NCBI GenBank assembly: GCA_015039365.1
Contig: WION01000572.1
Coordinates: 1 to 32,300, forward strand
Origin: Amanita rubescens
Taxonomy: Eukaryota; Basidiomycota; Agaricomycetes; Agaricales; Amanitaceae
Direction of reading: 5' to 3'
DNA: 32,300 nucleotides
The position numbers and the translations under genes were made by a program. This document shows, one piece after another, positions 20,195 to 28,696 of the stretch. The notes below the pieces were generated by a model. The model searched no databases, had not been told where the DNA came from, and worked only from the letters and a program-made list of their open reading frames with translations. How positions within the stretch are numbered: the first letter of the stretch is position 1; each line of letters starts with the position of its first letter.

Positions 20195-21560
20195 ATTTAC
20201 GCGCGACTCCGCCGGGACTGAAACAAGCTAGGAAAAGGGTGTGCTTTGTCCTGTGCTTGAACAAGCGCGGCGCTTAACAAGGCGCCCAGTTCGGGTCATG
20301 TGGGTGGAAATAGTGCGAAGAATGAAATAACAATTGCTACAAATGTCGAAACAAAGTGCACGGGAACAGGGTCGCGAGTGATATCGCTGTTACAGCCCCG
20401 GTAGGCTGAGTTTGCTTTTACATGTGATATTTTTTGCGATACAGATACAGGTTAGGATTTCGAGCTCGATCGAGCTCATTCGATGTTTTTTTTTTGTTCT
20501 CCCTGGGCAAGCCTAATATCGGCACCGTAAGTCCGAGTTTCAGGTTATGAAATGAGTTCACTAGCCGGGATTTTAACAGCCGGGAATGGGCGTGCTCGAA
20601 TCTCGCCCTGTGCTTGAGAACAAGAGCGCCGCCCAAAAGAGACGCTTCGGGTCACGAGCAGCGCGGAAATAATGCGAAGAATAATTACTCCAAAGCGAAC
20701 TGCTTCGCAACAGTTCGCAGGTGGAGTTGCTGTTACAGCTCCGGTAGGCAGTATGCGATACAGTCATAAGCTCTAAGGGCCAGTACTCGGAAACGGAGAG
20801 CTTGGCCCGCTCGAGATTATCTATGCTTTCTTCTCCTTTCCTCGGAGAGCCTAATATCAATGCCTTTAGGTACTGTACGTTCGACCGTGCTGTTCTGGGA
20901 CATGAAATGGGCTCACTGGTCGGAACCGGAAAAACCGGAAAAGGGTGTACTTGAGTCTGGGCCCGTGTGGCCTCATCCTGTTCGAGAACAAGCGTAGCGC
21001 TCAAACAGCCACCCTCGAAATCACGAGGTGCGAAACAATGCGAAGAATGTAGAGAGGAGCGCGGTTTGATATACCTAAACTGCTTTGAATGTCTGTCTAA
21101 ATGATTAAGTGCAGGTAGTAAGCCAAGCAGTCTGAAATGAGATTGCTGTAAAGTTCCGGCAGGTGACGTCTTTCGTTACACTTTATTGCGGTATAGTTAC
21201 AAGCTAGGGCCAGGGAACTAAGGGGGGCTTCCGATATTCCCCTTGATACCGTAAGTCTAATTCGTGGGATATCATTTACGTGTGGTTCTATAGCATGATA
21301 GCGATAAGTGTATCCCGCGGACCATTATCGCATCTGAAACTGGTCCAGATGCGCTGTAGTTGTGTAGTGCGATGTTTTTACATCTCGATTTGCCCTAACA
21401 ACAAGATCCGGAATGAAGAAATCCGGTCATTGTATGTTCTGGTATGTAAGATTTCCCTTTTCCGGTCGGAATTTAAATGCTCATTCGTTTTTTTTTTCGA
21501 AGAGCCTGACATCAGCGCCCATAGGTACTTTTCCCTAGCTTGATAGCGATAACCTATTCT
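20195..21560. repeat. Three diverged tandem units of about 360 bp
   Basis: Landmarks recur in the same order. GTGCGAAGAATG or AATGCGAAGAAT is at 20313, 20672 and 21038 (spacing 359 and 366). CTGTTACAGC(C/T)CCGGTAGGC is at about 20387 and 20731, with a diverged form at about 21145. GCCTAATATC is at 20511 and 20850, and GCCTGACATC at 21504. ATGAAATG(A/G)G(C/T)TCACT is at about 20549 and 20903. The third unit is longer because of extra sequence at 21230-21480. Units 1 and 3 each have a poly-T run before the GCCT landmark. There is no open frame conserved between units and no terminal inverted repeats, so it looks like non-coding tandem duplication. Confidence 0.8.
20462..20477. repeat. 16-bp perfect palindrome
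   Basis: GAGCTCGATCGAGCTC is a perfect self-complementary 16-mer inside unit 1 of the 360-bp repeats. It is absent from units 2 and 3 at the equivalent place, so it is not part of the ancestral unit. Confidence 0.8.
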
Positions 21561-22388
21561 CCGGAACATCATCGAACAATGTAAGCTGAAGTGGCAAGTA
21601 ATCCACCGCCCACCGCAAGAAGGTGTGCCGTGTTGCATTTCGAATTCCCGGTCCACCGGGTAGTAGGATCCGAGAAACACGAATGTAACCATTGTACGTT
21701 GCAGCAGCCTGAGGCAAGAAGAAGTTCCGGCGGGAATGCGGTGCCAGGCGCCAAGCGTGGGGCGTCATGACGAGCGGTAAAGCGCCCCATGTACAAATCG
21801 GGCATCCGCCGACTGGCATTGCTGTACCACATTGTACAAAACGGGGAGACTTTGTCGGCCCGCCCTTTCCCAGTATATCTCCATTATACAACAATGGGGT
21901 AAATTCTAAATTCGGGTCCAGCAAGATTATGACGTCTGCCCGTATACGCATCACTGAGGTGATATCATCGGTTTGGCAAGCGTCTAACTCTCGGAAACCC
22001 GGGTTTCAATGCCCCGTATTACCCTTTTTTTGAGCTCAGCCTCGGAAAAAGTGCCAGAATACCTGAATTTTCTGCACAGTGCTGTTACACGTTTCTAATA
22101 GCAAACTTAACGGGAAATGCATCATTCTTGTCCCATAACCGGACACCGGGAGGTGCAACCGATCCTTCCTCAACCTCTCCCTGCAGCGGAACTATGCTGT
22201 AGCTGCTATACTATGGTGTCCGATTTGAATGCTGTATGAGGGGTATATAACCTGGTCAATTTTGAGGGTGGAAGTCATCTCAGCAAACGCTCCATTCGAA
22301 GACATCACAGTTAGTGTCTCATTCCAGCTCGTCGCAGCTAAAATCTCACTCCATTAGAAGCACCGACTCTATTCCAACGCGATACAAA
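21561..22388. other. Intergenic before dsRBD gene 2
   Basis: A minus-strand open frame (21535-21954) is moderately long but shows no family motif and overlaps the repeat end, so it is not called. The last 150 bp form the promoter of dsRBD gene 2. From about 22275, AAACGCTCCATTCGAAGACA and CA-rich sequence up to the ATG look like a 5' leader. Confidence 0.4.
22228..22250 (+). promoter_or_regulatory. TATA-like promoter of dsRBD gene 2, shared with gene 4
   Basis: AATGCTGTATGAGGGGTATA lies about 145 bp before the ATG at 22389 and contains GTATATAA. Gene 4 has AATGCTGTAGCATGGTCAGG then TTATATAG at 25831-25857. The shared AATGCTGTA word and TATA position suggest a common promoter origin, although the coding exon 1 sequences differ. 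Confidence 0.5.
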
Positions 22389-22739
22389 ATGGCACTCGTC
22401 AACCCCAGGGGTCCCGAAGACAGTAAGGCATTTGACTTAACCACGGTAAAGAAATATTGAATCGTGTCAATCCAGACAACGTTAAGCGTCTACATGACTA
22501 CTCTCGTGCAAAACACATCGGAAAACCCAACTATACTAGTGGGGCTTATAATGGCAATCAATGGACGGCCACCGTCCAAAGTGAGTTCCCTCGACGTATC
22601 CCTTTCTGTAAAATGACCATGCATAGTCGACGGCACAGACCGTGGTAAGGGAATGGGTTCTTCTAAGGTGAAGGCCGAGGATGCCGCTGCGGCGCAAGCT
22701 TTGCAGACATTTGAAGTGGATTGGGTCGAACCTCGTTAG
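22389..22739 (+). CDS. Short dsRBD protein 2 (83 aa)
   Basis: Exons 22389-22422, 22476-22580 and 22627-22739, both introns phase 1, encode an 83-aa protein that is nearly all one dsRBD. Helix 1 is NVKRLHDYSRAKHIGKPNYT, strands are NGNQWTATVQIDGTDRGKG, and helix 2 is SSKVKAEDAAAAQALQTFEV; it ends DWVEPR. This is the most diverged copy: the backbone-binding lysine row is reduced to KxK, and Glu replaces the last basic residue, so RNA binding may be weaker. Single-dsRBD proteins of this size are known as hypothetical proteins in Agaricomycetes; what they bind is not known to me. The second intron sits just before I-D-G, as in all other copies. Spacing to gene 3 is 1.4 kb. Confidence 0.8.
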
Positions 22740-23532
22740 ATGATTTTGACCAAAGATTATTCCCGATTAATAGCTGAATACCGTATTGTTACTTAGTAGG
22801 CTTGTTATGATGGTTATTCTACATTCAATTTTATAGTAACCAGTTTGTTATCTCATCCACTTGGGTCAACATTGGCCGTCTCGACTTCAATCGGACCTGA
22901 GTTGGTAAGGAACTTTTAGCACAACGGCTGATGCTGCATTATCTGGCATCTACCGTGACGAGAATTTACTTGTATCACGCACTTCGCCATGATAGCCATG
23001 TTCTGATCGACTCGGAGGCAAACATGTTCATGTTTTATCAAGTCAGGTCCAACCGGGTTTTCAATTGAGCGGTCTAGAACCCAACTGAATCATAGCATAG
23101 CCTACAACAAGTTGAGCAGTCACACGCGGTATTCGCGGAGACCACTAGTATGGCGGCATCATTCGGTATCTAAAAGATTGAAAAACACGGCCGAGGAGAC
23201 CGGCCGCAGTCTTCTAGAATAGAGCGCAGACAAAGCTAGTAGTCCGGCGGTTAATATAGATAGCGGACTTGTTCATCGAGTGCTATTAGTATGATGCGGA
23301 CTCGAACGGGAGTCGGTCACGCGAGGACCTGTCACCGGTGCGAGGTCCTATCATGCCGTTAATTAATTAATTGACATTACCCATTTCAACAGCTGCAGTA
23401 CTGGTACTCAGTACTACACATCTTCCGTTCTTCGGGCTTCAAGTTGAACCCTGTACAGCACGAGGACTTCCGTCGGTATGATGGTCTTCACTAGTTGTGC
23501 CTTTCTTGAAAAGAGTTGACAGGCAGTGGGAA

Positions 23533-23565
23533 CACATATGAGTCATATATCATATATCATATGTG
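23533..23565. repeat. Inverted repeat with TCATATA tandem core
   Basis: CACATATGA at 23533-23541 and TCATATGTG at 23557-23565 are perfect inverse complements. The 15-bp loop contains repeated TCATATA words. A cruciform or a dimeric protein-binding site is possible, but it lies about 580 bp from the nearest ATG. Confidence 0.6.
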
Positions 23566-23654
23566 ACTTGCGTAGGTATCGATGGGTATCGTGAAATGCA
23601 AAAATTGGCACTCCGCTAGGAAAGCGCTAGTATGGCGGCACCAGGCGGCACGCA

Positions 23655-24147
23655 CAAGCATTTACGTAACTAGCGTCTCAGCGGTCCAGCCAGTGATTTT
23701 TTTGCACCTGAACTGTGGGCTCCACTCAGCTGCATGACAATTTTCCATTCTTCTTCCTAAACGGTCTTCAATATATCCCACAGGTGTCATGTTGATCCTC
23801 AAGAACATGGCAATCCTCGCCTGGATTCGCGTCAGGTATCAGGTTTTTTTTTTTTGCGGTCAATAAGCAGGTGAAAAGGTTCCATGGAAAGTGATAGTGC
23901 GAATTCCCGTACTATTTAGATCTCGAATGCGGAAACCAACACCAAAGTTTACATTCTCTGTGGTCTCGTCCACATTGCGACCGAAACAATTGTACATTCT
24001 ATTGAGGTGCGTTGGCGGCAATAGATGCGAGTCCCTGCCTCGCGAGGTGCGCCACTGCAGCTTCGGTGAATATTGTAGGTCCCATTTGCAAGATAAATAG
24101 TGGGCTTTAGGATGGCTACAAACCATCGCTCCTAACGGCCTGGAAAC
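23655..24147 (+). promoter_or_regulatory. Upstream region conserved between dsRBD genes 3 and 6
   Basis: Blocks in the same order are found before both genes: AAGCATTTACGTAA, TGAACTGTGGG, ATTCGCGTCA, ATGCGGAAACCA, GGTCTC then ATTGCGA, AGGTGCGTTG, and a TATA-like AGATAAATAG (24091) or AGTTAAATAG (28274) 55 bp before each ATG. Gene 3 has an extra poly-T run at about 23845. The shared tract of about 450 bp is longer than a core promoter and was probably copied together with the gene. Confidence 0.65.
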
Positions 24148-24506
24148 ATGAGCGAACAGCAGCAGCAGCAACAACAGGACCGTGAGTATCCTATATCATC
24201 GAAGCTAGCCAGATCGGCTAAGGATTTATATCCTTTGCCATAGACTATCGCATGTGGCTTAATAACCACGCCGGAAAGCAAAAATTAGGAAAAGTTGAAT
24301 ACATCGATGAAGAGATCAAAGAAGGTAGCCAACGCACCTGGAAGTCAACCGTTCAAAGTTCGTCTTCCATCCGATGAGATGAACATTTTAATAATTTTGT
24401 TTCAGTAAACGGTACAGACATGGGCTCTGGGGAGGGCTCTAAGAAAGCGGAGGCCAAAGAGATGGCTGCTAAGCACGCCTTGGTTAATCTAGGCGTGAAT
24501 GGTTGA
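24148..24506 (+). CDS. Short dsRBD protein 3 (82 aa)
   Basis: Exons 24148-24181, 24244-24357 and 24406-24506 (phase-1 introns) encode MSEQQQQQQQD followed by a single dsRBD: YRMWLNNHAGKQKLGKVEYI, then RTWKSTVQINGTDMGSGEGS, then KKAEAKEMAAKHALVNLGVN. The Gln tract is coded by mixed CAG/CAA codons. Exons 2-3 and intron 2 are almost identical to gene 1; the 48-bp introns differ by one base, which changes the donor from GTACGT to GTTCGT. The GPxH RNA-minor-groove loop of classical dsRBDs is replaced by KEGSQRTW. The upstream 450 bp are shared with gene 6. It probably binds dsRNA weakly or acts through protein-protein contacts; this is inferred from the fold only. Confidence 0.85.
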
Positions 24507-25918
24507 TTTCGTACTCTTGCAGCGATGTGACCGATGTCGTTGCATCGGTGTTTTCTTGTGTCTCATTACCGCCTCAGTATACGCACATATATCTTGAATG
24601 AATACATTTACTTTGACGAACAGGATTCTCATTCAGGCGCATCAGTAATTATCACTCCAAGTGATTTGCCTGCAAACGAAGGTCTGAAGGCCAGAGAATG
24701 CCTTCACCGACAAGAGACACGCATAGATAAAGTTGGGACGTATCAGTCGGATCGCCAGCTTTTTGGAGATGCCGTAAGAACGAGCCCGAGTTTATTGCAA
24801 CTTGAAGCTTTACGTTTGTCCAGTTGAGTGATTCATAAAAGCATCGATGACGCTTAGGTAGGGCAACCATTGTGAGAAGTCGTGAGCTGGAAGAAAGGGT
24901 ATACTACCTACTGACAGAGCTTAGAGTAAGCAAAGGAATGACCGTGTTGAGAAGAGTCGGTGATGCGCATCACACTATCATCGAACCTGCCATAAACTTC
25001 GAACTGCCGCTTGCAAGCTTATCATGTTCGCTGGTCCCTTGTTTTCCAAAGCTACATATTCAGTTGGCGCATATGCTGGGACCGGTGCGATTGATGTCAC
25101 ATCGTGACGCCTTACTTGACCGGCCCGATCCGGGACCCAAAAAAATCCATTTTGATTAGCTGTGGTTAATTAACACGCATAACATATCGTTATCAGCGGA
25201 CTGCCAAGCATTGCAACCTGAAGAGGTAGGTGGTCTATCCAGTGCGGCCACCCACTCATTGCAAGATCCGAAAAACCCCACAGAGCACCGGCCCGGGAGG
25301 CGGGAATGTGATGTGCAAGCTTCGGGTTGTGTAGCTATGAATGATAACCGACAGAGAAGGCTGATACATACCACCTCGGATACAATTTGGGGTTTCTCCG
25401 CCAAATTGCTGTGTCGTATCATAAGAAATGTGAATCTTTTATATGGCGCCCCCGTCGCTCTTTCCCGATATATGTACGGCGCATCGAGGTCCAATCAAAC
25501 ACTGCTATGGACAAAATGACGAAATCTATATACAACTTATCAGAAGTGACTCGGACGCCGATGATCATGGCCTCGATGACTTGACTGGACCGGATCCACG
25601 AAGTACCGACCTCGGAATTCCACAGGGCTTGCACTGTTGAGTTCGACGCTCCCAAACAGGTCCGGAATATCTCGATTTCCTGCTGTTATTCACCTCTATA
25701 GCATGATTTATTGCGAATCAATTTTTTTTCCTGTATTGGACACGGGACGTAAAATTCATTCTTACCCGATCCTTCACTGCAGAAAAATCACGACTGTAAG
25801 TTGCTATAATATGATGTATCGAAAATTCTAATGCTGTAGCATGGTCAGGTTATATAGCTCGCAAATTGGTAGCAGGAATGTTCAGAACACCAAGAGAAAC
25901 CCCAGAACGTCAAGATAA
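24507..25918. other. Intergenic between dsRBD genes 3 and 4
   Basis: The first 13 bases after the stop still match the 3' flank of gene 1 (GTACTCTTGC), and then similarity ends. Open frames at 24534-24827 and 25211-25519 on + and 25156-25494 on - have no recognised motif or splice support. The promoter of gene 4 with TTATATAG lies at 25850-25857. Confidence 0.4.
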
Positions 25919-26660
25919 ATGACCTCAGCAGACAGTAAGGCATCCCAACACGTCTTCAACGATGACGAGCTAAACCATCATCTTCACAGCATACCGTAGC
26001 ATGCTTCACGACTGGACCCGTAAGATGCACATGAAAACACCAGAATATGAGGACAAGTGGAACGGCAAGGAGTGGAAATCCACTGTCAAAAGTGAGTACA
26101 CCGGTGTATATTTGCGTGCAGTAAACTGACCATGCATCAGTTGATGGCACCACTGAAGGCGAAGGAACGGGCAATGATAAGAAGGCTGCTAGGGATAGTG
26201 CCGCCGAAGCCGCATTGCGAAGGCATAGAGTCCCGGCGTAGAGAATATTGCACCACCTTCGGTCAATCCACTACTAGGTGCCTGACCGGATCTGCTCACG
26301 TAGCGACCGATGTTTTTAGTTTATGCACGCATTTCTCTAATTGAATATATTGTGTTATCATAATCATTTGGGACAACTTCAGTCTGATTTGAAGTCATAA
26401 TGTGGTGTAGGCGAACTTGGACATTGCAATGTCCTTTCACTAATCTTCGTAGCATTCTCTAAGTCAGGTCCATGAGGCCAATTTCAGGGAGACACGTATG
26501 GTCTAGAATGTGCTCGAGCTGGGCGGATTAAGTAAATGCTCGGCGAGCGGCCATTTTGACAGCCGATTCGGTCAGCTCACAACATATTATCACATTGTGG
26601 GAGAAACTGCGGTAGTTACACGCCCTCTGTTACACTTCAGGCTTAGCGACCGAGCACGGC
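25908..26660 (+). repeat. Tandem duplication unit A (dsRBD gene 4 plus 3' flank)
   Basis: This segment aligns from AAGATAAATGA before the ATG through the gene and about 420 bp beyond it with 27074-27815. Conserved non-coding words include TTTAGTTTATGCACGCATTT, AATATATTGTGTT, ACATTGCAATGTCCTTTCAC, GCTCGGCGAGCGGCCATTTT and GGGAGAAACTGC. The offset is about 1,166 bp. The 3' flank is nearly as well kept as the coding exons. Confidence 0.85.
25919..26241 (+). CDS. Short dsRBD protein 4 (72 aa)
   Basis: Exons 25919-25934, 25990-26091 and 26141-26241, phase-1 introns, give a 72-aa protein that is essentially only the domain: MTSADTYRSMLHDWTRKMHM, then EYEDKWNGKEWKSTVKIDGT, then EGEGTGNDKKAARDSAAEAAL and a basic end RRHRVPA. 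The KKxxR row at the start of helix 2 has the classical spacing, so this copy and gene 5 are the best candidates for real dsRNA binding. It is the sister of gene 5 by a tandem duplication of about 1.16 kb that includes introns and 3' flank. A TATA-like element lies 69 bp upstream of the ATG. Confidence 0.85.
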
Positions 26661-27084
26661 AGGGGGTGAAACTGAAGCTAGTGCTAGTGATTTCTACCTG
26701 GGACTCCCGGCCCGAAACGCTGGGGGTCGGCAAGGCGAGAGGCTGTGAGCGCGGGTGAGCGCCGAGCAGCTTTCGACAGCGCGTCGGATTAAGAAGGAGG
26801 GAAGACGTCTTGTCTTCCTTAAGAGAGGGAGCGACAGGTGGGGCGTGAAAAGATCCGGATGCTGCTGTAACAGCTCTAATGGCGCGTCACGAGAGCGAGG
26901 CACAGCCACTTCGCTACCATACATGGACTATGACGTTCTTCGCCACGCCTGTGCCTTGGCTAGCTTAGAATTGCCACCTGGCCGCCTAAAGCGGTAGGTC
27001 AGTTGAAACTCAGTTAGGACCTAAATGCGCGCTAACGCCTAGTACTTATAGCTAGACAGCCCGATACACCCCAGATCAAGATAA
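26242..27084. other. 3' flank of gene 4, GC-rich dispersed repeat, promoter of gene 5
   Basis: 26242-26660 is the conserved 3' flank shared with gene 5. 26719-26920 is one copy of a GC-rich repeat also found at 29680-29868. TTATAGC at 27046-27052 lies about 40 bp before the ATG of gene 5 in place of the TATATAG of gene 4. Confidence 0.55.
26719..26920. repeat. GC-rich dispersed repeat, copy 1
   Basis: Blocks shared in order with 29680-29868: TGGGGGTCGG, AGCGCCGAGCAGC, TTCGACA, GCGTCGGA, TAAGAAGGAGGGAAGA, AGCTCTAA, and CACAGCCACTTC. There are no terminal repeats or open frame conserved between copies. It probably represents a non-autonomous element or a segment copied along with neighbouring DNA. 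Confidence 0.75.
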
Positions 27085-27416
27085 ATGAGCTCAGCAGACA
27101 GTAAGGGTAAGGCATCCCAACTTGTCTTCAAAGACGACGAGCTAAACCATCGTCTACACAGCGTACCGTTACATGCTTCATGACTGGACCCGTAAGATGC
27201 GCAGGGAAGTACCAGAATATGAGAATATCTGGAATGGAAAGGAGTGGAAATCCACTGTCAAAAGTGAGTACACCGGTGAAGATTAATTGCTTGCGGTGAA
27301 TTGACCATGGATTAGTTGGTGGCACTATCGAAGGAGAAGGAACGGGCCATGGTAAGAAGGCTGCTGAGGAGAATGCAGCCGAAGCCGCGTTGCGAAGGCG
27401 TGGAGTCGCTGTGTAG
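27085..27416 (+). CDS. Short dsRBD protein 5 (72 aa)
   Basis: Exons 27085-27100, 27162-27263 and 27316-27416 encode MSSADTYRYMLHDWTRKMRR, then EYENIWNGKEWKSTVKIGGT, then EGEGTGHGKKAAEENAAEAAL and RRRGVAV. It matches gene 4 exon for exon, but helix 2 has KKAAE where gene 4 has KKAAR, losing one basic residue that faces RNA in this fold. Intron 1 is 6 bp longer because GTAAGG is followed by a second GTAAGG, so two alternative donors are available. Differences from gene 4 cluster in helix 1 and helix 2, hinting at relaxed or diversifying change rather than identity. Confidence 0.85.
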
Positions 27417-28325
27417 AGAAAGTTCTATGTCACCACCTTCGGTGCAATCCACTAGTGTTCGACCGGATCTGCTCACGTATCAACCGATAGTTTTAGTTTA
27501 TGCACGCATTTTTTCTAGTTGAATATATTGTGTTCAATATCGTTATCATTTGGGACAACTTCAGTCTGGACTGAGGGTGTAGGCGAACTTGAACATTGCA
27601 ATGTCCTTTCACCTTCGTAGCATTAGGTCCATTAGTCCAGTTTCAGGGAGAATGGTCTGGAATATTGCGATAGAGCTGCGCGGAATAGGTAAATGCTCGG
27701 CGAGCGGCCATTTTGACAGCTGATTCGGTCATCTCACGACATACTATCACATTATGGGAGAAACTGCACTAGCTACACGCTACGATTCAGGTTTGCCTTG
27801 TACAGCTTAGCGATCGAGCACTGGAGGGGCGAAACTGAAGCTAGTATGTACTAGTGATCTCTGCCTGGCAATGGGGTGAGGCAAGTGCCAAGCATTTACG
27901 TAAATGTCTTACTAATAGTAGAGCCTTCCCACGCTCTATTGTTTACGCTGAACTGTGGGTGTCCGATTTCCGCTCTTGTTATTCCTCTAAAACCTTCACA
28001 TAATAGTAAGTGACATTGCAATCCTGTGTACGGCAATGCACATCGTACTGAATTCGCGTCAAAACGTATTTGCTAGATGTGGGTTTCTACGTTCAATGGG
28101 TCAATGTGAAAATCCCGGCCCTGACTCTCATGATGCGGAAACCAGTGTCTTTCAAATGGTCTCTGCCATATCGCGATTGAAATAGTACATTATGATCCAG
28201 GTGCGTTGTGTTAATAGCTATAAGGTGTTGCAGTCATTGCCATTACTAGGAATCATTGTAAGCTTCGCTGCTAGTTAAATAGCAAGCTTTCAAACGGGCG
28301 TGGCCCATAAACTAACCGACCACTG
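27417..28325. other. 3' flank of gene 5 and upstream region of gene 6
   Basis: 27417-27815 is the conserved flank shared with gene 4. From about 27885, AAGCATTTACGTAA marks the start of the upstream tract shared with gene 3, and TTAAATAG at 28275-28282 is the TATA-like element 55 bp before the ATG of gene 6. Thus two different duplication units abut here. No coding region is seen. Confidence 0.6.
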
Positions 28326-28696
28326 ATGTCCTGCAAACACGAGTGCCCAACAGCAACCGACGTAGAACCGTAAGCGTCCTATATTCTAAACGGTTTTACA
28401 TGGTCGCTGTCCTTTTCCCGTAGATTATCGCCGATCCGCATGTGGCTGAATAACTACGTCAGAAAGCATCAATTAGGCGTGGCCGTATACATTGATAAAG
28501 AGATTACAGAAGGTGGCAAATACGTCTGGACATCAACCGTTCAAAGTATGTCTTCCATTCGATGAGCTGAATAACGAAATAACAATGATTAGTAAACGGT
28601 ACGGACAAGGGTTATGGGGAGGGCTCTAAGAAAGCAGATGCTCGGGATAAGGCTGCGAAGCAAGCCTTGGCTAATCTACTTTGCGTGAATGGTTGA
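28326..28696 (+). CDS. Short dsRBD protein 6 (89 aa)
   Basis: Exons 28326-28369, 28424-28545 and 28593-28696 encode MSCKHECPTATDVEPLSP followed by one dsRBD: IRMWLNNYVRKHQLGVAVYI, then YVWTSTVQINGTDKGYGEGS, then KKADARDKAAKQALANLLCVNG. It is related to genes 1 and 3 (same WLNN and VQINGTD blocks and the extra residue in the helix 2 lysine row). Intron 1 is in phase 2 here, not phase 1 as in gene 3, so the first exon joint was re-made; the old frame after the acceptor (YRRSACG) would run into a stop. The N-terminus contains Cys-x3-Cys and is unlike the Gln-rich start of gene 3. Confidence 0.8.

Larger units (their letters stand above)
22740..24147. other. Intergenic between dsRBD genes 2 and 3
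   Basis: 22901-22927 carries GTAAGGAACTTTTAGCAC, the third copy of the 3'-flank word found after the DUF6593-like gene and dsRBD gene 1. CTAGTATGGCGGCA occurs at about 23145 and 23628. A 9-bp inverted repeat lies at 23533-23565. From about 23655 to the ATG at 24148 the DNA is a diverged copy of 27885-28325 upstream of gene 6. No coding region is supported. Confidence 0.55.

Noticed and set aside
21535..21954. Minus-strand open frame of 139 codons
   Set aside because: No family motif, no splice support, overlaps the end of the 360-bp repeats; composition is not convincingly coding.
23290..23350. tRNA-like segment: B-box-like word CGTTCGAGTCC on the minus strand and a 7-bp hairpin AGGACCT/AGGTCCT
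   Set aside because: The T-arm does not pair around the B-box, no A-box is found at a suitable distance, and no four-arm cloverleaf can be drawn. At most it is a degenerate tRNA-derived relic.
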